Below, piece after piece: positions 44,986-55,790 of a stretch of 64,000 nt of DNA. The notes beneath the pieces are model-generated. The model was not told the DNA's origin. It saw nothing but the letters and a program-made list of their open reading frames with translations, and did no database searches. The DNA comes from Diploptera punctata (lineage: Eukaryota; Arthropoda; Insecta; Blattodea; Blaberidae). A program made the position numbers and the translations under genes. The stretch covers positions 62,001-126,000 of the forward strand of contig JASPKZ010003414.1 in the NCBI GenBank assembly GCA_030220185.1. Direction: 5' to 3'. The stretch's first letter is position 1, and every line of letters starts with the position of its first letter.

Positions 44986-45396
44986 TTAATTTGATGTCCA
45001 TAATATGTGTATCAGATTCATATTTAATGTTCGAAAATACGATCACATTTCCCCATTATTCCACGAATTGTCATGGCTACATCTAGAAGAGAGAAGAAAA
45101 TCGCACTGTCTAATTCTCCTATTTAAGATCCTACATACCTCGTTTCCCAATTATTTATCATCCCGTTTCCAGTATCTATCCTCAAACCTTAACTTAAACA
45201 CAAGATCACAACATAGTCTCTTACTTAATATACCGCAACATAGGACATCACAACACTCCATGTCATATACCATCTCCACTTCTCGCAACTGGAATTCCCT
45301 ACCACAAGAAATAAGGGGCTGCCGGACATTGGCATCTTTTAAAAGAAATCTAATTTTATATTTGCTCTAAACTCGACTTCATTATTATCCAGTGTA

Positions 45397-45432
<36 letters not shown>

Positions 45433-45676
45433 TGGTGTTTCCCGTATAATGTATCATATTTATATTATTATTATTATTATTATTATTACCGTATCATTAT
45501 TGTTATTACCCTATAAAATGTTGTTTGTACATGACATTTACATTGCTACATTTATTGTATCTTTAACTGTTTATAATTAGTATAGTGTATATCTATATTT
45601 GTCGAATATTTATTTGTATTTGTGCTGGTTGAGTGGAATAGAGGGCCTTATGGCCTTAACTCTGCCAGAATAAATA

Positions 45677-45714
<38 letters not shown>

Positions 45715-45717
45715 TAT
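44986..45717 (+). mobile_element. CR1/Jockey-like LINE, 5'-truncated
   Basis: Insertion in repeat E. 45005-45370 encodes the last 121 residues of an RT ORF: CIRFIFNVRKYDHISPLFHE, LSWLHLEERRKSHCLILLFK, ILHTSFPNYLSSRFQYL, then SRNWNSLPQEIRGCRTLASF up to a stop. This C-terminal pattern (R-Y-D-H...LxWLxLxERRxxH...W-N-S-L-P) is common after the RT domain in CR1/Jockey-type LINEs. 3' UTR contains (AT)n and ends ctgccagaataaataaag(ta) plus (ATT)n (45671-45713). Confidence 0.82.
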
Positions 45718-45990
45718 TTGGCAACAAATAGTATGATCAAGTTGCTGCGATGAACAAATGAAATATAACCAAACATTTCTCATTTGGTTTCATATATAGC
45801 CGTTTATATCAAATATATAAATATTTTAAAATTGTTGTATTTAAATAATTATTTGTGAGTAAAGAGCTTAATTTGATTCGTTAAATAATCCTAACAAATG
45901 CTACTCTTGATTTCCAAATCCTCTAGATAAATTTTAAATCACTCGTGGCATTACTTATGATAACGAACTGTCATTTTCATTATTGTTACA

Positions 45991-47369
45991 TTCTTCGCCG
46001 GTTTCAAATCTTTGGACTCTTAACTTCCTATAAAGCATCACAAATACGTTCAAGCATTTTTAACTTCTTTGTAAGATAAAAGAAATCACAATTGGTTTAA
46101 AATGTGGATTCATATTACTTCAGAAATTAAGCTACTTGTTTGTTATTATAAGCGTAACACTGTGTTATTTCTTTGCCTTGTTTAAGGGAACTAACTGTTT
46201 ATTTATATTTTTAAAACACAGTTTGTGACTATGTTTAGGGTTTCTGTATAAACGTGGAATGTAAGTGACGTAGTTGACATGGCCGGTGTGTTTAGTGTAG
46301 CACACAACTCTGTGACATTACACCGAAGGCTGTAACTTCCTTTTTAAAGGAAACATCCTCCAAATTTTCCGAATAATTTCCAATGAATATTCTTCCATAT
46401 AACACTCTTGAATAGAAGATACAGTAACAACTATTGTTACTTTATTTTGCGACAACAGATGGCAGTTGTATACAATGGCTATATGACGCTCGCTCCAACG
46501 GTCTGCATCTTCCGATAACACTGATTATTGGTGTTAAATGCATATAGAATGCTATTTGGCTCAGTATCTATTATTTAACTTCTTTCTAATACAAGAATTT
46601 GACGTTTTAAATTTAATTATCGGAATTTTTTATAAAAATTTTAAAACATAAAAATTCCACAATTTATCCAACCTGGTGATGTTTTATATCGCTGGAATGG
46701 ATAATGTGAGATAAAACAAAGAACAGAATACAATTAAATGTTAGTAACACTGTAAATTACACTTCCCACAGAAACTAATTTATAATGTATGCAATGTATT
46801 CGGACAGTTATTTTCCATGTCGCAGAATAAACAAAGGCTAAATTACCGATGGTAATAACGCATAACTCCAATGAATAGTAGCGAGAAATCACAATGGTAG
46901 CGAGTGAAATTATTGAAATTGTTTATAATGCAGATATTTTAGTCACGAAACCAAGAATATCATTACGTATCTAGCCATTTCCTGAATTTAATTTTATTTA
47001 TAGAAGTGGACAATTTTTCATTTTATACGAGCGAGCCGTAAATTTTAACATATTAAATATTTTCATCTGGCTTTATTTATTTCACTTTATGGACGCGATA
47101 GCTTATGCTATAAATAGTCACCTAATGAAAGAAAAAAGATTAAAAATTTAAATGCATTATATTTGTGTAACCTACACACAGGATGGCACGGAACAATACA
47201 GGCAAGTTTTCACGAGGATATTATTTGAGTGTATAAGGAGCACATGGTTTATGATGACTTCTTGTTGTGGTAAAGATGTTGAATGTCCTTTGGACAGCGA
47301 TAAGATGGGTTGTCATATATTTTGTTTTTACGTTAAATAATTTATTTATTATATATATTATATATATTT
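45991..47369. other. Unassigned DNA
   Basis: No gene or repeat recognised. Short frames at 46318-46521 (minus) and 47152-47340 (plus) lack domains. Confidence 0.45.
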
Positions 47370-47890
47370 ATAATTTACAAAAAGTAGGTGCCAAATTTAG
47401 TATGGAAATATCAATTAACAAAACCAAAATTATGGCATTTCATGGGAAGGACCCCATACAAAGTAAAATCTGTCTCCAGAATAAAATTTTAGAGAGATCT
47501 AATCAATTTAAATATCTTGGATATTATCTCTCTATCTGGGATGAAAAGGATATCCCTGAAAAAGTTACTAGTTATAATAAAAGTCTAGGAATTATTAATC
47601 AAGTTATGAAACCATCCCTTGTACAAAAAAAACACCAGATTACGTATATAACACTTTGGCTAGACCAGTGTTGACCTATGGTAGTGAAGCATGGACACTA
47701 AAAAAACAACATGAAAGCAGAATAACGGCTTGTGAAATGAGATTCATGAGCAGAACAGCGGGTTACACCAGAATGGGATCGGAAAGAGGACGAAGATCAC
47801 TGGGCCGTCCTATGAAACGCTGGAGGGAAAATTTTCTATAGGATCGTAACAGGCCTTGGCCTAATACTTGGAAGGAAGAAGAAGAATATA
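47370..47890 (+). pseudogene. RTE-like LINE C, second fragment, internally deleted
   Basis: MEISINKTKIMAFHGKDPIQ, SNQFKYLGYYLSIWDEKDIP, VLTYGSEAWTLKKQHESRIT, MRFMSRTAGYTRMGSERGRR, SLGRPMKRWRENFL. Compared with 34694-35310, the ~60 residues between AGYT and the basic tail are missing. One frameshift near 47650. Ends with gaa repeats before a SINE at 47894. Confidence 0.78.
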
Positions 47891-47893
47891 TAA

Positions 47894-48243
47894 GTCCACC
47901 GCTGTGGTCTGGAGGTAGCGTGCTGCCTTGTCACGCAGCGGGCCCGGGTTCGATCCCCGGTCGGGGCAGTTTTTCTGGGTGAGGTTTTTATCGGGGTTTT
48001 TCCTCACCTGTAAGACAAATGTCAGGAAACCTTTAAGGCCCAAACGGTCCCCGAAATCATATGGCCATCATCCTTATCATTATCATCCTTACCATTATCA
48101 TTATCATCATCATCCGTCACCGGTGTGGAAAGCAACGGGAAGCTACCACACCTACATAATTCCCTAGTAAAGCTGCAAGCATAGCATGAAAATGCTATGA
48201 TTGCAGTGAAGGACCTGCCTTCGGGCAGAATTACTATGGATGG

Positions 48244-48245
<2 letters not shown>
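47894..48245 (+). mobile_element. SINE family 2, copy 3
   Basis: Full-length: A box, B box, gtgaggtttttatcggggtt central block, expanded CAT/ATT-type microsatellite (48065-48115), 3' gaattactatggatgg then (AT)n. Confidence 0.93.
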
Positions 48246-48274
<29 letters not shown>

Positions 48275-48375
48275 CATATTAAATAGCGACAATGTAGAAT
48301 GTAAAGGCCTTTTTTTTACAAAACAGAGATTATAAAGAGAAATGAAAATAAAAAAACACTGTAGTACTGTATAGG

Positions 48376-48426
<51 letters not shown>

Positions 48427-48946
48427 AATCACTTGTTACATAATTAAATAAAGAAGAAAAAACTAATATTTACCATTACAGTCGCAGTTGTGTAAAGATA
48501 CGTGTAAAATTATTGTAAGTACCAATATATAATTTCATGAATTAGCCCTAAAAGAAATTAAAAACTTCATAAAATACACTAAGCGGGAGCCTCACAATCC
48601 AACAACTCTATGAAAATAGTGAATATGGATGTTGCAGTAATGTTATCTCGTTTATATGAAAAATTGTGGGTGAAAATAAAATTTGGATTTCCATAATTGA
48701 TCATTAGAATTCTATCGGGAGATTTGTTGGAAATATGGACGAGGGAATATTAACACCACACGGACTTGTAATTAGTATGAACTTAACAAATTAGTTAAAA
48801 AGTTAACCAAAAATAATGTCGAAAATTTTAAAGATTCAGAAAATCAATTTGTTTATATTGTTATGTACCTGAATTACATACGTTATTTATTACCCGTAAC
48901 GGAGAATCTGCACTATACGTTGTGAGCAAAGTAATATTTCTTCTGG

Positions 48947-48984
<38 letters not shown>
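48246..48984. other. A+T-rich DNA with (AT)n runs
   Basis: (AT)n at 48246-48270, 48380-48421 and 48952-48976; otherwise unassigned. Confidence 0.5.
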
Positions 48985-48985
<1 letters not shown>

Positions 48986-49060
48986 GTATGATTGTATTAT
49001 TCGGTGGTTGAGTGGAAGAGAAGGCCTTATGATCTTAGCTATGCCAGCTTAAATAAAAAC

Positions 49061-49137
<77 letters not shown>
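48985..49137 (+). mobile_element. CR1-like LINE 3' tail with long (ATT)n
   Basis: ggtggttgagtggaagagaa, ggccttatgatcttagctat, gccagcttaaataaaaact, then (ATT)26 or so at 49060-49137. Matches 45625-45713; coding part absent. Confidence 0.75.
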
Positions 49138-49138
<1 letters not shown>

Positions 49139-49384
49139 GCTAATCCCTAATTTGGAAGGCCCTCCATGTCCTTGTGTGGTCAAAAAAGTATTGTGTTATC
49201 CACATTTAAGATCCCTCTCCCGACTCCCGACAGATCGTGCCACTGTAAGGTCTGGGTGGCATGTGGCATGTAAAATATCTATAAAGACGAGATATCTATA
49301 AAAAAACGTTATTTGAATGGAATGGATTTATACCTATTAATACTATGAAATAGTGAAAAGATGAAATGGATCCTGATAAATGAA
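49138..49384. other. Unassigned DNA, possible shared repeat
   Basis: 49150-49260 resembles 37190-37310 (tgtgtggtcaaaa..gta, gatc.ac..g), an unnamed repeat. Confidence 0.35.
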
Positions 49385-49525
49385 ATTCCAATATTTTTTT
49401 TCCGATCATTAGGGAAATCCACAGAAATCCTACGTAATTTTGGTCTGCACTAAGATTCGAACCCGGGACCTCCCGAAGAGGGGTATCAGGTGTCACCGTT
49501 TGAACCGAGTCACTATATTTTCCTC
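49385..49525 (-). mobile_element. tRNA-derived SINE-like element, family 7
   Basis: Minus strand: tgactcggttcaaacggtga (A-box-like), gtcccgggttcgaatctta (B box), body, and a run of A (T8 at 49395-49402). Single copy in the window. Confidence 0.6.
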
Positions 49526-50340
49526 GCTATTTGTCAGTCGATGTTAAAAAAAGTAGAATAAACAAAACTTGGAGATTCAAGAATACAGGTGCCAGAGTGG
49601 AAAACTACCTGTTGTTTTAAAAATCGCATCCATATATTACCGCCCTGCTCTGGAGACCTTCCTTCGAGCTAACACGCTTATTTCAACACAAAACTTATAC
49701 GAATAACTGTGGAGAAGACAGCACAACAAGATAGAATAAAATTGTGCATTTCTTTACTCGTCTAAGCAGCGTGCAGCGAGCGCTCTCTTTTACACAACAC
49801 ATGCACCATAATTAATAAAACACACGCACAAAACATTATTCATTACAATTTTCACAATATTCACACACATTGGCAATAAATAAATCAGTCGCGAATTGCA
49901 TTTACGTCGGAAAACAACCGAAAAAGACCTGCCATCGTAAGCATCATCTCGCAGCTGGTAACTAGTGGACAGTTGTGATACTATCGAAACAGAAGCCGCG
50001 AAGCTATGGACTGGATCCCGCAATGTATTTACTATTTGGCTTGTGAGCTATGTTTCATGTGATACAATTATGTTTATGTCTCCGGCGTTTTATTGATATT
50101 AGCTTGGAAGACAGTTCGTGCAAGCTATTGCAGTGAAGCAAATCAGTTATTGGTAAGTTACATAGCCTATATTTGCATGTATTTAATGGCATAAAATTGT
50201 CAAGAATTTAACATTGAATCCACGTATTATGTAGACCTAATTTATCCCCAAAAGAAAATAACAAACTTGACTCGTGCAATAGCGTTTCGAGACTCGAATA
50301 CGGGAAGGTCCGGGTTTAAATTACGGGCGTTGACTAACCT
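49526..50340. other. Unassigned DNA with exon-like segment
   Basis: 49890-50152 is less A+T-rich and ends at tattg|gtaagtta (50153), a good 5' splice-site match. No open frame of note, so at best a noncoding first exon. 50275-50335 is weakly tRNA-like. Confidence 0.3.
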
Positions 50341-50346
50341 GAAATA

Positions 50347-50348
<2 letters not shown>

Positions 50349-50381
<33 letters not shown>

Positions 50382-50405
50382 TAATAACAATAATAATAAT
50401 AATAA
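50349..50405. repeat. (ATA)n microsatellite
   Basis: Imperfect ATA/ACA array. Confidence 0.9.
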
Positions 50406-50429
50406 TCCACCACAGTAATTCTGCCCGAC

Positions 50430-51055
50430 GGCAATAATAATAATAGCTTTATTTTACCTGGCAAAGCTAAGGCCTTGTCTACCATCAGGTTAAAAAATAC
50501 AATAATTATTCTCTAAATTACAATAAACAAAATTATTACATGGCATATCTTCAATACAATTGTTATTTACAATATATTTTGATTTACTCTAGATTTTACG
50601 ACTGAAATAAAAAAGCTTACAACATAGAAAAATAAAAAATACTATTAGTGACACAGAATATATTTAATTCTGGAAAAAAATATAATTATTTAACAACAAG
50701 TCATTGTATAAACGTGACTTAAAAGTATCAATTGTGCGGCGAGCCCTGCTATCTTGAGGGAGGGAATTCCATGAACAGGCATAGGCTACTTAAAAAGAAG
50801 TAGAATAAAAGGAAGTGCCTAGGAATAGAACTATTAGCACACTTTTCTTGTGACCTAGTGTCAGTATTGTGGTAAGAAAATAACTTCTGAAATCTGGACG
50901 CCAGTTAACTAGGAGTGTAGGAAAACAGAAGCTTGAAAAGAAGTGAAAGAGAGTGCAATTTAAGCCTGTCACTAAGACGGAGCCAAGAAAGGTTATTGAA
51001 GTGTTCGGAAATATAATCATAACGGCGGATATTGAAAATGGAGACATCCCCTGAA
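50430..51055 (-). mobile_element. CR1/Jockey-like LINE, 3' part (antisense)
   Basis: 3' end at 50440-50490 (inverse of gatggtagacaaggcc...ttgccaggtaaaat). The ORF end at about 51050-50690 reads FNIRRYDYISEHFNNLSWLR, LSDRLKLHSLSLLFKLLFSY, then after frameshifts FMEFPPSR and RRTIDTFKSRLYN. Same C-terminal layout as 45005-45370 but a different subfamily by divergence. Confidence 0.75.
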
Positions 51056-51064
51056 TTGCCCCAT

Positions 51065-51200
51065 CATAAACTAGCTACAATGGCCGGAGGACCCGATATG
51101 CAGACCATGTCACTCCCTAATGGCTAATGATCGTCCACCTCTGTTATCAACACATATGGAAGTGAGACCTTTAACCGGCTAGTGGAACAAAGGACTTCCG
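51065..51200 (+). mobile_element. SINE family 4 fragment
   Basis: Aligned with the complement of 30440-30580: actagctacaatggc, cagaccatgtcactcc, gatcgtccacctctgtta, aaccggctag. Head missing. Confidence 0.5.
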
Positions 51201-51344
51201 GGTCTGTCGCGCCATGGAAGAAGAATAAGATGAAAAGTCCATCAACCAAGCCCGGTTTCAAACAGGAAACCATTGGGTCAAGAAAAAAAGGAATTTAAAG
51301 ATAATCATACTTTTATAATCTATAAACAAATCGGCTAAGACAAA
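51201..51344. other. Unassigned spacer
   Basis: No feature seen. Confidence 0.4.
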
Positions 51345-51904
51345 ACAGTTCAACAACATTTTCTCCTTTGTTTATCAACCGTTTTAGTAGCCATAATGAG
51401 CTTTTGTGTTATCAATAAAAATTATTGGAAACTGTTAAATCTGCAGTTTTTAACTGTAAGGCAATGTTTATGGAAAATCTCCATGGTGCAAGAGTTAATT
51501 TTCTCCTGAAGAAGCAAATGACGTATATAGGTCATCTCCAAAAAATTATCTACCGTTTTCAACTACAAGGTATTAAAATCCAGCGCCAAAGCTCCCATTT
51601 AAGCTATAGCCAAGCAATACATGTACATGACAGTTAATTAACTTTTTCTCCTCTATTTTTCAACCGATTTTCTTTTCTTTTTTAGTAGCTAATGATGAGC
51701 TTCAGTGTTATCACGATACATTGAAACAGTTAATTCTGCCCTTTTTTACTGCAAGGCAGTGTTTATGGAAAATCTCCATGGTGTAAGAGTTAAATTCTTC
51801 CACTGAAGCATGTGATGTGCGGAGGTCATGCCCAAAAATTATCTGCTGTTTTTAACTCCAAGGCACTAAAATCCAGCGCCAAGGCTCCCATTCGAACTAT
51901 AGGA
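51345..51904 (+). repeat. Two tandem ~275-bp units
   Basis: Unit 1 (about 51350-51640) and unit 2 (about 51641-51904) share tttatggaaaatctccatgg (51468 and 51760), aaaaattatct.c.gtttt and aaaatccagcgccaa.gctc (51577 and 51869). Each starts with tttatcaaccgttttagtag or tttttcaaccgattttcttt. Non-coding; style similar to Helitron-like family B. Confidence 0.8.
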
Positions 51905-52206
51905 TAGTGCGCCGTAGCTTAGTGGTTAAGGTACTGCGCCACAAGTCGGAAGGTCGAGGTTTCAAGACCCGATGGGGTCAGGATTTTTAAACTGACCCAA
52001 ACCTTCTGGCGGCACTATGGACTTGGGGTCGACTCAGCCTCTAACATAAATGAGTACCAGACGCCTGTTCTGGGGGTAAAGGCGTCCGTCACGCAGGGCT
52101 GACAACCCGGCTGACATCAAGTGCCGATTGTCTAGAATGAATGGGAGCCTTAATATCGTACTACCCCAAGGCCCTCCCGAGGCCTGTAGTGGGATTACTT
52201 TACTTT
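51905..52206 (+). mobile_element. SINE family 1, copy 3
   Basis: A box tagcttagtggttaaggta, B box ggtttcaagacccg, body as at 18152, ending gggattactttactttt. Confidence 0.92.
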
Positions 52207-52214
52207 TAATATAT

Positions 52215-52340
52215 ATACATCCTGCCAGTGTAGGAGTGACATCTGGTCAGCATGTCGGATCCACCAGTCGTTATAGCTGGTTTCCTCGAGGTGGAGCCGG
52301 TGCTTTATATAGCTAACCAAATTTCTCATGATGTGGGTAT
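52215..52340 (-). mobile_element. SINE family 4 fragment
   Basis: Aligns with 30506-30605: tgtaggagtgacatctggtc, agcatgtcg, gtggagccg, tagctaacca. Directly adjacent to a SINE family 1 copy. Confidence 0.6.
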
Positions 52341-52389
52341 TAATTTAGAATACTATCACCCCATCATCAGATTCCAACATAAATGTACA

Positions 52390-53170
52390 CCCAGTATTTT
52401 TATTATTATGGTCTAATACAATTTAATACTAACAATCTTTATATTTCTAATCTTTATACATATAATCCTTCTCTACGTGTGTATGTCACTGAACTTCTCT
52501 TACAGGACTGGATCTATTTTGATGAATTTTTTTGCGTGTGTTTGAGTGGATCCCTAGATGGTTTAGGTTCACAATTGGATCCTTTATAACCCTTAGGTGT
52601 AGGAGTTCAGCTGAAGTGAAAATTTGAAAACGCTCTAGCGGTCACAATTACTATTTTTCACAACAAAACTCAGTGTACCCCATTAAAATAGAGGGAGAAA
52701 GGTAACGGACGTAGGTATTATCCTAAAATGAACGAAATCCGACAATTAGAAGTAGAGGTTTTCCTGAAATCCGAAATGAAAAACTGCCTAAATGATTGGG
52801 CAGATTTTGATGACATTTTAATGTGTTTTTTGAATGGGTTCTAGGATGCTTTAGTTATACAATTGGACCCTCTAAAACCATTAAGTGTAGGAGCTTACCT
52901 GAAGTGAAAATTTAAAAATCGCTCTAGAAGCCACTATTTTCTATGTTTCACAACGAAACTTAGTATACCATTTTAAAATAAACCGAGGTAGGTATCACAA
53001 AATGAGCAAAGTCCAACAATTAGAAGTGAAAGTTTACTTGAAATCCGAAATTAAAAGCTGCCTGAACGACTGGACCGATTATGATTATATGTTGTGAGTG
53101 TGTGTTTGAGCGGGTCTCTGGATGGTTTCGATTCACAATTGGACTTGGTATGTGGTATTGCCATCGGATT
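52390..53170 (+). repeat. Helitron-like family B, ~2.5 tandem units
   Basis: Leader taatactaacaatctttatatt, then units with the motif actggatctattttgatgaa (52500), atgattgggcagattttgat (52791) and acgactggaccgattatgat (53066): spacing about 290 and 275. Each carries gtgtaggag.t.a.ctgaagtga, cgctctag and caacgaaact or equivalent. No coding. The leader plus the CCGATTTTGATG-type motif is typical of Helitron 5' regions, but no 3' hairpin end was found. Confidence 0.7.
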
Positions 53171-53549
53171 GTAGGATTTTTTGTGTCAGATGTGTAGTCA
53201 TTTGCATTACCGACTTATTCCGCGCGACAACAATGTTAAATCATAAGAAATGCAGTGAGGAGTTTTCGTGCGAACTTATTAGTTAGTGAATTTTATGGTA
53301 AAAAAGCAACTTATATTTTTATCTTTCGGCCATGATACGTGAATTGAACGTTCGGGCAAGACAACATCTTCCGAGTCCGCTAGTAGATGATAATTATAAC
53401 CAGCTAATTCAAATTCGCTATAGAAACTTAATTGGTGAAGAGCATAAAGATTTAGGAAATATTTGATCCTGTGCTGACATATATTTTACATTAAAACGTC
53501 TGATTGAAGAGTGAAAAAATTAAGCTAAAAACTACTAACATTTCTTTTA
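53171..53549. other. Unassigned DNA
   Basis: No feature supported. Confidence 0.4.
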
Positions 53550-54100
53550 CATTTTTAACCAATAGAACAAGTGGTAAGATATAACTTCCTAGGTTGAAAA
53601 ATATCATACACAGCGGAAACAGATATAAATAACAAACTAAATAAGTTTAATTATATAACAGGAACACTAAAAAGAACTTTGAAAAATAAGGCCAGGAAAG
53701 ACTCTATAATGAAATTATACAAGACAATGACAGTGCCTATTATTACTTATGGATCCTAAACATTGACAGTGACAACACAACAAACTGCCAGAATACAAGC
53801 TGCTGAAATGAAATTGCTCGGACCAATAGCAGGATATCAAAGAACAGACTAAATAACATAACACAGAATTAAGACAACAACTAAAAGTAGAGGAATTAAA
53901 CACAACAATAGATAAATACAGAACAAACTGGAAAGAACACTTGGAAGGATGACTGAGAATAGAATACCAAAAGCAGCATACAGCTATTCACCACGAGGAA
54001 GACGTTTGGGAAAACCAAAGAAAAGATGGAAAGAGCAGCAATTTGGAGCCGGAACAGGCTAATAAATAAGCCTAAACCGTGATGAAGAAGGAGAAGAAGA
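53550..54100 (+). pseudogene. RTE-like LINE C, third fragment
   Basis: SYTAETDINNKLNKFNYITG, TLKRTLKNKARKDSIMKLYK, TMTVPIITYGS then a stop, TARIQAAEMKLLGPIAGYQR, then in other frames LERTLGRMTENRIPKAAYSY and RRLGKPKKRWKEQQF. Ends with a GAA-rich run. Same region as 34694-35310. Confidence 0.78.
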
Positions 54101-54112
54101 CTTTTTTAAATG

Positions 54113-54143
<31 letters not shown>

Positions 54144-55116
54144 TGATCTAAAGAAACTTGCAAAAAATTAGTTGATGAAGGCACGTCAAATCGGCTCATG
54201 GGTGCAATATGTAATCCACACAAAAATAATAGTAATAAACCTTGATTCAGAATATATATTTCTTGGGAACTAATAAATTGCAGTTACCGAAAATATATAA
54301 CAATTCAATTATCTAACACCGACGTTACACAATAGATGGATACATCACACCACAAACAAATGCTAAACTATATGAGCTATTATATGGGTATTACGTAATA
54401 CTTCATGGTAATGCCGGACATGAAATACTGTACTGGTACTATATTCACCACTTAAATTTCTCAATTAAATATTAAAATTTCGTTATATCTACAAGTAAAA
54501 AAAAAGACAAAAAGACAATGAGAATAACATTTATACCGGTATTTTCATACTGGAACAGGAGAACTTCCTCAATTAATTGTGTTAAAACACCAACATGTCA
54601 TGAAAAAAAGTGATATTTCCTAATAAAACCCGAACTTATGTTAAATCTTTGAGAATCATCAACGAAGTCTTTTAATGTCCATAAAGTTCTAAAATCATAC
54701 AATAGTTAACTGTATAATATTTTAGCACGTTTGTTTTAGTTCTAGCAAGCGAAGCTCACATAGCTTATGTACCAAGAGTTTCTATAGAGGTGTTCTAGTA
54801 CGTTCCATTATTTTCGTATTTTGAAACCTATATTGTCCCTTTTCTTGTAAGCAAAAATGAATGCCGTACATGCTATTTCTAATTATTCTGCATAAGACCC
54901 AGAAGATTGTAGTCAGGAGTTGTTCTTAAAAATCTCATTTTTGCAGCTATAAACTGTCATTCGTCTTGAAGTATATTGGTTCCGGCTTCGAATATCGTAC
55001 AGGCATATTACTTAACAGGATGGCGATTATCAAGTAAATAATTACAATAAATTCTATGTTATTATTATTATTTTAATTATCTTTCCTTATCAGTTGCACA
55101 CAGTTATTAAATTAGG

Positions 55117-55121
<5 letters not shown>
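54101..55121. other. Unassigned DNA
   Basis: (AT)n at 54115-54142. No gene seen. Confidence 0.45.

Positions 55122-55160
<39 letters not shown>
55122..55160. repeat. (AT)n microsatellite
   Basis: Uninterrupted AT run directly before a SINE. Confidence 0.95.
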
Positions 55161-55162
<2 letters not shown>

Positions 55163-55163
<1 letters not shown>

Positions 55164-55492
55164 CCACCGCTGTTGTCTCGAGGTAGCGTGCTGCCTTGTC
55201 ACACAGCGGGCCCGGGTTCGATCCCAGGTCGGGGCAGTTTTTCTGCGTGAGGTTTTTATCGGGGTTTTTCCTCACCTGTAAGACAAATGTCAGGAAAACT
55301 TTAAGGCCCAAACGGTCCCAGAAATAATGTGGCCATCATCATCTCATCATCATCCTTCACCGGTATGGAAAGCAACGGGAAGCTACCACACCTACAATTC
55401 CCTAGTAAAGCTGCAAAGCATAGCATGAAAATGCTATGATTGCAGTAAAAGACCTGCCGTCGGGCAGAATTACTATGGATGGATGGATGGAT

Positions 55493-55496
<4 letters not shown>
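55163..55496 (+). mobile_element. SINE family 2, copy 4
   Basis: Full-length; flanked on both sides by (AT)n, so a target duplication cannot be told from the microsatellite. Confidence 0.93.
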
Positions 55497-55536
<40 letters not shown>

Positions 55537-55578
55537 TTAATCATACTTTTATCCGCGAAAATCTAATATATATAAAAT

Positions 55579-55623
<45 letters not shown>
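55497..55623. repeat. (AT)n and (CA)n microsatellites
   Basis: AT run 55497-55534, short unique spacer, ACAC run 55577-55591, AT run to 55623. Confidence 0.95.
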
Positions 55624-55626
<3 letters not shown>

Positions 55627-55641
55627 CATGAAAACATTAAG

Positions 55642-55714
55642 TGCCTGAACTGGGATTTGAACCCAGGTCCTCTGAATTGATACTTCAGTGCGCTACCCCC
55701 TGCGCTATCCAGGC
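55642..55714 (-). tRNA. tRNA-like gene with complete cloverleaf
   Basis: 73 nt on the minus strand. Acceptor gcctgga/ttcaggc pairs fully (one G-U), discriminator A; T8 and A9; D stem gcgc/gcgc; anticodon stem ctgaa/ttcag with loop gtatcaa, anticodon ATC; 5-base variable loop; T arm ctggg-ttcaaat-cccag. A TTTT follows 8-11 bases downstream. No encoded CCA, as expected in a eukaryote. ATC would read Asp GAU, but animals normally use GTC, so it may be a SINE head or a mis-mutated copy. Confidence 0.6.
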
Positions 55715-55744
55715 ATCCTAGCAAAAACGCTGATTTTTTTTTCA

Positions 55745-55790
55745 TATATAATATTGTTTAATCCTGGTGAAGTGGAAGAGAAGATATCCT
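55745..55790 (+). mobile_element. CR1-like LINE 3' scrap
   Basis: tttaatcctggtgaagtgga then agagaag, as in 28628-28655; nothing follows. Confidence 0.5.

Larger units (their letters stand above)
43325..45990 (-). repeat. Repeat E, copy 5, split by two insertions
   Basis: Three collinear pieces in minus orientation: 43325-43593, 44863-44985 and 45718-45990. Matching landmarks with 7395-8046 and the complement of 1-140 are cacatttgataattgtgtgt, ttttactaagatgtttcc, attcttacaatattgcgat and attcgttaaataatcc. Interrupted first by the composite element (43594-44862) and then by a CR1-like LINE (44986-45717). Confidence 0.8.

Noticed and set aside
50275..50340. tRNA-like SINE head
   Set aside because: Weak B box and no convincing A box; left unassigned.
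51345..51904. Possible CRISPR-like array
   Set aside because: Only two long diverged units, no short repeat-spacer pattern, eukaryotic context.
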